NCBI RefSeq assembly: GCF_018881655.1
Contig: NZ_JACVPX010000011.1
Coordinates: 1-46,770, forward strand
Reading direction: 5' to 3'
DNA length: 46,770 bases
From: Polynucleobacter sp. Tro8-14-1
Lineage (GTDB): Bacteria > Pseudomonadota > Gammaproteobacteria > Burkholderiales > Burkholderiaceae
Shown: piece by piece, positions 41,158 to 46,770 of the stretch
How the letters are laid out: each line of letters starts with the position of its first letter
How positions within the stretch are numbered: position 1 is the stretch's first letter
Made by a program: the position numbers and the translations under genes
The notes under the pieces: generated by a model
Database searches by the model: none
The model's input: the letters and a program-made list of their open reading frames with translations, nothing else
Told to the model about the DNA's origin: nothing

Positions 41158-42138
41158 ATGCCACCTAAAATCAGGGGAATGACCGCAAATTCCACCCCCC
41201 CTAAGGCCCCGCTACGCCGCTTCACCCTGATGCTTTCAGGGGAAGATGCACTAGATGAGCTCGAAAGTAGAAATAGCCCCCATAAGGGACTGCCTCATGA
41301 GCGCTTTTTGCTCGGCGAATTGCTCCCTCTCGCCCCAGTCTTACTTCTTGGGCAATCCGCTCAAGCCGTCAATCCAAACGAAGTCATTGCCTGCTTACAG
41401 CCCGTTCATCTGCATGCCACTCGAGATCATCTTATTTTGATGGGGCAAAATCAGATTGATCTGACCCCCGAAGAGTCAGCTAAGCTTTTGCAAGTAGCGC
41501 TACCTTTTATTGAGGAAGATTTTCAGAGCTCTATACTTTTTTATAACCAGCATTATTGGTTTATTCCTGCCGGCCCATTTTCCAGCTTAGCAAGTTACAG
41601 CGTGGATCAAGCTCACGGCCGAAATATTGATTGGTGGATGCCGCGAGATACCACAGAAGAAGGTATCGCGAAACGTTGGCGCAAACTTCAAAATGAAATC
41701 CAAATGCTTTGGCATATTGGCCCCGTTAATGAAGAGCGCGGACAACGTGGTATGCCCAGCATCAACTCAATCTGGATTAGCGGCATCGGTAAGCTCAATG
41801 ACGTTCAAGCGCCTGCATTATTAAAACAATCTCAGCGTCTCATCGGCTCACACCCCATTCTGGCTGGCCTATCCAAGCTATTAAGCCTTCCACACGAAAT
41901 CGCCCTGGATGAGAATAATTTACTTGGTGCCTTCGCCTGGCTAGATCAACCACAAGCAGCATGGCCCCAGTTAAGTGCAGCACTGCATGGCAAACAACTA
42001 GATGAGGTTGTCATCATCGACTTTCCGATGGGAAAGGTACGTGAGCGTATTTTCACCGCTAAAGATCTCAATAAAAAATCTTGGGCCTTCTGGAAAAAAG
42101 CAGAGCCACTGACTTGGAAGGAAATTAGTCAGCCATGA
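41158..42138 (+). CDS. RpfE-type conserved hypothetical protein
   Basis: The 326-aa cytoplasmic protein has no signal peptide or membrane segment. It opens with LRRFTLMLSGEDALDELESR and has conserved-looking blocks LMGQNQIDLTPEESAKLLQ, YWFIPAGPFSSLASYSVDQ, GRNIDWWMPRD and MLWHIGPVNEERGQRG. I recognise the overall look and the place just before recJ as that of the family annotated 'regulatory protein, RpfE type' (COG4255), named from the Xanthomonas rpf locus. Its biochemical role is not established, and a regulatory role should not be assumed. It starts 46 bases from the divergent lolC start and lies 18 bases before recJ. Confidence 0.7.
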   Translation: MPPKIRGMTANSTPPKAPLRRFTLMLSGEDALDELESRNSPHKGLPHERFLLGELLPLAPVLLLGQSAQAVNPNEVIACLQPVHLHATRDHLILMGQNQIDLTPEESAKLLQVALPFIEEDFQSSILFYNQHYWFIPAGPFSSLASYSVDQAHGRNIDWWMPRDTTEEGIAKRWRKLQNEIQMLWHIGPVNEERGQRGMPSINSIWISGIGKLNDVQAPALLKQSQRLIGSHPILAGLSKLLSLPHEIALDENNLLGAFAWLDQPQAAWPQLSAALHGKQLDEVVIIDFPMGKVRERIFTAKDLNKKSWAFWKKAEPLTWKEISQP

Positions 42139-42156
42139 GTTACGCATGAGTTTCAT

Positions 42157-43917
42157 ATGAGCTTATTTTCACAACGCCCCTTCTCAGAGCGCACTGCCAC
42201 ATGGTTAGCGCAGAGTGGCTTACACCCACTACTGGCTAGACTCTATGCTGCTCGAGGTCTGCAATCTCCAGAAGAACTCTCGCTCGATTTAAAGCAACTG
42301 CTTTCGCCAGTTGAATTGAAGAATTGCATCAGCACCGCCTCTTTACTCGCTGATATCCTTGAGAAAAAAGAGCCCATGCTCATCGTCGCAGACTATGACT
42401 GTGACGGGGCAACCGCTTGTGCCGTCGGTCTGCGCGGCCTACGCATGCTCGGCGGCCCTGATACCCCAATTCAGTTTCTAGTTCCGAACCGCTTTACGAT
42501 GGGATATGGCCTCACGCCTGAGGTTGTTGAGTTGGCAGCACAGCAAACGCCTAAACCGAAATACCTGATCACTGTCGATAACGGCATTGCTAGTGAGGCT
42601 GGCGTTGATCGTGCTCGTGAACTGGGTATGGAAGTGATTGTGACCGACCATCATCTGCCTGGAGATAGCTTACCGAAGGCGCTAGCAATCGTTAATCCCA
42701 ACCAACCAGGTTGTAGCTTTCCAAGCAAAGCTCTTGCTGGTGTTGGTGTGATGTTTTATATGCTGGTGGCATTGCGCGCTGAACTTCGTAAGCGTGGAAA
42801 ATTCTCCAATGAAACTCAACCTAAAGTAGAAAACCTCCTCGACCTTGTTGCCTTGGGAACAGTTGCTGACGTAGCGCAACTCGATCGTAATAATCGAGTA
42901 TTAGTTTCTAATGGCTTAAAACGTATCCGTGCCGGGATATCTCAACCAGGCATTCAGGCGCTATTTCAGGCGGCGGCTCGAGATCCACGCAAAGCTAATA
43001 CCTTTGATTTAGGCTTTGCCATCGGCCCCAGACTCAATGCCGCAGGGCGTCTAGCGGATATGACTTTAGGCATTCGCTTGCTCCTCACTGACAATGCAGA
43101 TGAAGCCCTCAATCTTGCACATGAACTCGATCGTATTAATCGTGAACGCCGAGTGATTGAAACGGGGATGCAAGAAACTGCCCTCTCTCATCTTGCCGAA
43201 GATCAACTTGACGGCACTATGGCTGAGCGCACCAGTATTTGTTTATGGAACGCAGAATGGCACCAGGGTGTTGTTGGTATTGTGGCTTCACGACTGAAGG
43301 AACGCTTTAATCGCCCAGCGATTGTGTTTGCCCCTGCCGATGGCAGCACCGGTGAAGAATTACGTGGCTCTGGTCGTTCACTGACAGGCTTTCACTTGAG
43401 AGATGCCTTAGACCTGGTTTCCAAAAGAGAACCTGGACTCATTTTGAAGTTTGGTGGTCATGCGATGGCCGCAGGCCTAACGATTCGAAAAAGTGATTTT
43501 GAAAAGTTTGACACCTGCTTTCAGGAGGTAGCAAGTAGCCTATTAACGGATGAGTTACTAGAGCGCCGCCATGCCCACGATGGCGCATTGGAGCTTTCTG
43601 AATTTACCCCCGAAATCGGCGACTTGCTCGCTGAAGAAATTTGGGGCCAGGGCTTCCCTCAGCCGGTTTTCTATGGAGAATTTGAGATTACCCAGCAAAG
43701 CCTCATGAAAGAAAAGCATTTACGACTGATGGTTCGCCCCATTGGAAGCTCTGAAATCAAGGCAACTGATAAACCAATTACCGCCGTATGGTTCAACCGC
43801 ACGCAAAGCCTGCCGGCTAAAGCTAAATTAGCCTACCGCCTAGTTACCGACCGCTATCAGGGACAGGCCCGCATCCAGCTCATGATTGAAGCCCATGATG
43901 AGGCAGCCACCCCCTGA
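42157..43917 (+). CDS. recJ: Single-stranded-DNA-specific exonuclease RecJ
   Basis: 5'-3' exonuclease on single-stranded DNA in recombination and mismatch repair. The 586-aa protein has the DHH phosphoesterase motifs VADYDCDGATA (D79, D81, D83), TVDNGIAS (D141) and VTDHHLPGD (D164, H165, H166), then the DHHA1 region with GSGRSLTGFHLRDAL and KFGGHAMAAGLTI. The C-terminal OB-fold part is present and the length is close to the E. coli enzyme (577). It is in a run with the RpfE-type gene; prfB follows 34 bases on. Confidence 0.96.
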   Translation: MSLFSQRPFSERTATWLAQSGLHPLLARLYAARGLQSPEELSLDLKQLLSPVELKNCISTASLLADILEKKEPMLIVADYDCDGATACAVGLRGLRMLGGPDTPIQFLVPNRFTMGYGLTPEVVELAAQQTPKPKYLITVDNGIASEAGVDRARELGMEVIVTDHHLPGDSLPKALAIVNPNQPGCSFPSKALAGVGVMFYMLVALRAELRKRGKFSNETQPKVENLLDLVALGTVADVAQLDRNNRVLVSNGLKRIRAGISQPGIQALFQAAARDPRKANTFDLGFAIGPRLNAAGRLADMTLGIRLLLTDNADEALNLAHELDRINRERRVIETGMQETALSHLAEDQLDGTMAERTSICLWNAEWHQGVVGIVASRLKERFNRPAIVFAPADGSTGEELRGSGRSLTGFHLRDALDLVSKREPGLILKFGGHAMAAGLTIRKSDFEKFDTCFQEVASSLLTDELLERRHAHDGALELSEFTPEIGDLLAEEIWGQGFPQPVFYGEFEITQQSLMKEKHLRLMVRPIGSSEIKATDKPITAVWFNRTQSLPAKAKLAYRLVTDRYQGQARIQLMIEAHDEAATP

Positions 43918-43934
43918 GGGTAGTGTGCAATAAC

Positions 43935-43951
43935 CCCCTTATAATTAGGGG
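43935..43951 (+). promoter_or_regulatory. TATAAT box and inverted repeat abutting the prfB start
   Basis: CCCCT (43935-43939) and AGGGG (43947-43951) form a 5-bp inverted repeat around TATAATT, and the prfB ATG follows at once. TATAAT (43940-43945) ends six bases before the A of ATG, so a transcript from it would begin at or next to the start codon. AGGGG is too close to the ATG to act as a normal ribosome-binding site. No clear -35 is visible. Confidence 0.45.
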
Positions 43952-45056
43952 ATGGAAGCTGAACAACTAAATACTATTTCGAATACCTTGTCCGACCTGC
44001 TCACCCGCGAGCAAGCTCTTCGGGGGTATCTTTGACTTCGACGTAAAGTCACGTCGCCTTACCGAAGTTAATTCAATTCTGGAAGATCCTACTATCTGGG
44101 ATGATCAAAAGAAAGCGCAAGCGCTCGGCAAAGAAAAGAAATTGCTCGATGGCGTAGTTGCCACGCTTACCGATCTCAATACCAACATTACTAGCGCTCT
44201 TGAGCTGTTTGATATGGCCAAAGAAGAAAGCGATTTTGAAACAATCGGCGCTATTGAGAAAGATGTTGAGAGCTACAGCAAGATTATTGGTGACCTAGAA
44301 TTCCGTCGCATGTTTCATAATGAGATGGATTCATGTAATTGTTTTATCGATATTCAAGCTGGTGCAGGTGGTACTGAAGCCTGTGACTGGGCCAGCATGC
44401 TCTATCGCCAATATCTCAAGTATTGCGAACGCAAGGGTTACAAAACTGAAATTCTTGAAGAGTCTGATGGCGATGTTGCAGGTATTAAGAGTGCTACCAT
44501 CAAAGTCGATGGTGAATACGCTTATGGCCATCTGCGTTCAGAAACAGGAGTGCATCGCTTGGTTCGCAAATCTCCTTTTGACTCCTCTAATGGTCGCCAT
44601 ACTTCGTTTGCCTCTATTTATGTTTATCCAGAAATTGACGACTCGATTGAGATCGACGTTAATCCTGCCGACATTCGTACCGATACCTACCGCGCCTCTG
44701 GCGCCGGTGGTCAGCACATTAACAAAACCGACTCGGCTGTCCGTTTAACCCATATCCCAACTGGGATAGTGGTGCAATGTCAGAACGACCGAAGTCAACA
44801 TCGTAACCGTGCTGAAGCGATGAGCATGCTCAAGTCTCGCCTTTACGAGCATGAGATGCAAAAGCGCCGCGCTGAGCAAGACAAATTAGAAGCCAGTAAG
44901 ACAGATGTAGGTTGGGGTCATCAGATCCGCTCCTATGTTTTGGATCAAAGCCGCATTAAAGACTTACGCACTAACGTCGAAATCTCTAATACCCAAAAAG
45001 TATTGGACGGAGATTTGGATGCCTTTATTGAAGCCAGCCTGAAGCAAGGCGTTTAA
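43952..45056 (+). CDS. prfB: Peptide chain release factor 2 (programmed +1 frameshift)
   Basis: Recognises UAA and UGA stop codons and triggers peptide release. The coding sequence is joined 43952..44032 and 44034..45056: 27 codons, then a +1 shift at an in-frame TGA, then 340 more residues, 367 aa in all (E. coli RF2 has 365). The post-shift protein shows the stop-recognition motif SPF in [16 protein letters not shown] and the catalytic GGQ at about 252-254 in [17 protein letters not shown] zero-frame reading from the 5' ATG stops after 27 codons. This is autoregulation by RF2 level, not a pseudogene. lysS follows 12 bases on, the common prfB-lysS pair. Confidence 0.97.
44021..44036 (+). promoter_or_regulatory. 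RF2 programmed frameshift site
   Basis: CGGGGGTATCTTTGAC. A Shine-Dalgarno-like GGGGG lies three bases before the slippery CTT, directly followed by TGA (44033-44035) and C. This is the canonical RF2 recoding signal (AGGGGGTATCTTTGAC in E. coli) with C for the first A. When RF2 is scarce the ribosome slips +1 at CTT and continues with GAC. Confidence 0.95.
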
Positions 45057-45068
45057 TTAATCACGAAT

Positions 45069-46613
45069 ATGAACGATAAAACGAATTTACCCCCAGCCAC
45101 CGAAGCAGTTGATGAAAATCACATCATTGCAGAGCGCCGTGAAAAGCTTGCCAAACTTCGCGCTGGTGGCGTTGCATTTCCGAATGACTTTGTTCCGACC
45201 CATTTAGCTGCTGACCTACATACCCACTACGACAGCTTAACTAAAGAAGAGTTAGCCGAGAAGAAGGTTCATGTCAAAGTTGCTGGCCGTATGGTACTTA
45301 AGCGCGTGATGGGTAAGGCAAGCTTTGCCACCATTCAAGATCGCAGTGGTCAGATTCAGTTCTATATCAATGATGAGCTAAGTGGCGCTGATGTCCATGG
45401 AGCCTTCAAGCATTGGGATATGGGTGATTTCATCTCCGCTGAAGGCAATCTCTTTAAAACCAATAAAGGTGAGTTGTCTGTTGAGTGCAATAACTTACGC
45501 CTGCTCAGTAAATCATTACGTCCATTGCCAGACAAGTTCCATGGCTTATCGGATCTAGAGACTAAGTATCGCCAGCGTTATGTAGACCTCATTGTTAATC
45601 CAGAAAGTCGCAATACTTTTAAGGCGCGTAGCAATGCTATTGCTTCATTACGCCGCCATATGTTGGATGCTGACTTTATGGAAGTAGAAACGCCGATGCT
45701 CCACCCAATCCCAGGCGGTGCAGCAGCCAAACCATTTATTACCCATCACAATGCACTCGACATGCAGATGTTCTTGCGTATCGCACCTGAGCTTTACCTA
45801 AAGCGTTTAGTCGTTGGTGGTTTTGAGCGCGTCTTTGAAATTAACCGTAACTTCCGCAACGAAGGTGTGAGCCCACGTCACAATCCAGAATTCACCATGA
45901 TGGAGTTCTATGCGGCGTATACAGACTATCGTTGGTTAATGGATTTCACAGAAGGTTTAATTCGTGCGGCGGCAATGGATACACAAGGAACGGCTGTATT
46001 AACTCACCAAGGTCGTGAACTTGATCTGAGCAAGCCATTTCAACGCTTGACCATTACTGAGGCCATCCTCAAGTACTGCGGTCAGTCTGGCAAGAGTTAT
46101 GAAGCAGCCCAACTTGAAGATATCGACTTCATTCGCACAGAATTGAAAAAAGGTGGCGAGAATCCAGACGCCCCCACCCTCAAGAATGCAGGTATTGGCG
46201 CGCTTCAACTTGCACTCTTTGAATTAGTGGCCGAAGAGCACCTTTGGGAGCCAACTTACATCATTGATTACCCAATTGAAGTAAGTCCACTTGCAAGAGA
46301 GTCTGATACCCGCCCAGGCATTACTGAGCGCTTTGAGCTCTTCATTACTGGTCGTGAAATTGCTAACGGATTCTCAGAGTTAAACGATGCTGAAGATCAA
46401 GCTAATCGCTTCCGCAAGCAAGTGGAACAAAAAGAAGCAGGTGACGAAGAGGCAATGTACTTTGATCATGACTTCATCCGAGCCCTCGAGTACGGCATGC
46501 CTCCAACTGGTGGTTGCGGTATTGGTATCGATCGTTTGGTGATGTTACTGACTGATGCGCCAAATATTCGCGATGTAATTCTGTTCCCGCACTTACGTCG
46601 CGAAGAAGAGTAA
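45069..46613 (+). CDS. lysS: Lysyl-tRNA synthetase, class II
   Basis: Charges tRNA-Lys with lysine. The 514 aa have an N-terminal helical extension, the OB-fold anticodon-binding domain ([20 protein letters not shown], about 69-90) and a class II catalytic core with motif 1 ([19 protein letters not shown]), motif 2 ([20 protein letters not shown]) and motif 3 ([13 protein letters not shown]). The length is close to E. coli LysS (505). Its normal terminator seems to have been interrupted by an IS element just downstream. Confidence 0.97.
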   Translation: MNDKTNLPPATEAVDENHIIAERREKLAKLRAGGVAFPNDFVPTHLAADLHTHYDSLTKEELAEKKVHVKVAGRMVLKRVMGKASFATIQDRSGQIQFYINDELSGADVHGAFKHWDMGDFISAEGNLFKTNKGELSVECNNLRLLSKSLRPLPDKFHGLSDLETKYRQRYVDLIVNPESRNTFKARSNAIASLRRHMLDADFMEVETPMLHPIPGGAAAKPFITHHNALDMQMFLRIAPELYLKRLVVGGFERVFEINRNFRNEGVSPRHNPEFTMMEFYAAYTDYRWLMDFTEGLIRAAAMDTQGTAVLTHQGRELDLSKPFQRLTITEAILKYCGQSGKSYEAAQLEDIDFIRTELKKGGENPDAPTLKNAGIGALQLALFELVAEEHLWEPTYIIDYPIEVSPLARESDTRPGITERFELFITGREIANGFSELNDAEDQANRFRKQVEQKEAGDEEAMYFDHDFIRALEYGMPPTGGCGIGIDRLVMLLTDAPNIRDVILFPHLRREEE

Positions 46614-46644
46614 TCATTCCCGAAATAAACAAAAGGCACCCTGG

Positions 46645-46770
46645 TGAACTGACCCACAAAAGTTGGACAGTTTAGTTAGGTTAGCACGAGGGATTGAGTT
46701 CGGTAATTTACCGGGCTTAATCCCTTTAGTTTTTGTTTGATCCGATCATGGTTGTAGTAGTGGATATATT
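46645..46770 (-). mobile_element. IS3-family insertion sequence, right end (cut by window edge)
   Basis: The outer end is a 25-bp terminal repeat, TGAACTGACCCACAAAAG then TTGGACA (46645-46669). On the minus strand it ends ...TTCA, matching the TG...CA termini of the IS3 family (the IS150-like group has closely similar ends). It encloses the 3' end of an OrfB-type transposase whose stop lies 31 bases inside the boundary. The rest of the element lies beyond the window, so the target duplication and second repeat cannot be seen. Confidence 0.85.
46676..46770 (-). CDS. IS3-family transposase OrfB, C-terminal fragment
   Basis: Only the last 30 codons are inside the window. They read [20 protein letters not shown] followed by [10 protein letters not shown], the highly characteristic end of IS3-family (rve-type DDE) transposases, in which the final Glu of the DDE triad would lie upstream, outside the window. 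The frame ends at a TAA at 46676-46678. It is a partial gene because of the window edge, and I see no sign of decay in this part. Confidence 0.9.
   Translation of the reverse strand, partial: YIHYYNHDRIKQKLKGLSPVNYRTQSLVLT

Noticed and set aside
44142..45056. prfB as a 304-aa gene with an internal ATG
   Set aside because: The frameshift site and 27 upstream codons matching RF2 show that the real gene begins at 43952.

Overview
The window is a stretch of bacterial chromosome. Gene content, gene order and protein sequence point to a betaproteobacterium of the Burkholderiaceae, most likely Polynucleobacter or a close relative. This is recognition by eye and no database was searched. Almost all genes are conserved housekeeping genes, packed tightly with many 1-8 nt overlaps. 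Intergenic gaps are small and TTG is used as a start codon unusually often.

Layout. (1) 160-15137, minus strand: a long envelope and translation run. Read in transcription order it is rpsB-tsf, a terminator, then pyrH-frr-uppS-cdsA-dxr-rseP-bamA-skp-lpxD-fabZ-lpxA-lpxB-rnhB and a TrmH-family rRNA/tRNA methyltransferase. It joins translation factors, UMP kinase, isoprenoid and undecaprenyl-PP synthesis, phospholipid precursor synthesis, outer-membrane protein assembly and lipid A synthesis. (2) 15406-18844, plus: map and glnD. (3) 18841-21376, minus: a compact AT-rich accessory cassette of a Nudix hydrolase, an EamA/DMT-like membrane protein and a degenerate S-adenosylhomocysteine-hydrolase-like NAD-binding protein. 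This is the least explained part of the window. (4) 21486-28103, minus: smc-zipA-ligA. (5) 28278-31208, plus: dapD-dapE-prmB from a good sigma-70-like promoter. (6) 31213-35063, minus: kup, a small secreted coiled-coil protein and radA. (7) 35233-35309, plus: initiator tRNA-fMet with its own promoter and terminator. (8) 35409-41111, minus: lolC-lolD-tatD-comEC and a small glycine-zipper lipoprotein. (9) 41158-46613, plus: an RpfE-type protein, recJ, prfB (with the classic +1 programmed frameshift) and lysS. (10) 46645 to the end: the terminal repeat and transposase C-terminus of an IS3-family insertion sequence, lying directly against what looks like half of the lysS terminator.

The core genes behave as expected for their families. 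The observations most worth a second look are the Nudix/DMT/AdoHcyase-like cassette, whose AdoHcyase-like member seems to have lost key catalytic residues; the prfB start, where a TATAAT box and an inverted repeat sit directly against the ATG; the structured rpsB leader; the run of TTG starts; and the IS insertion next to lysS.
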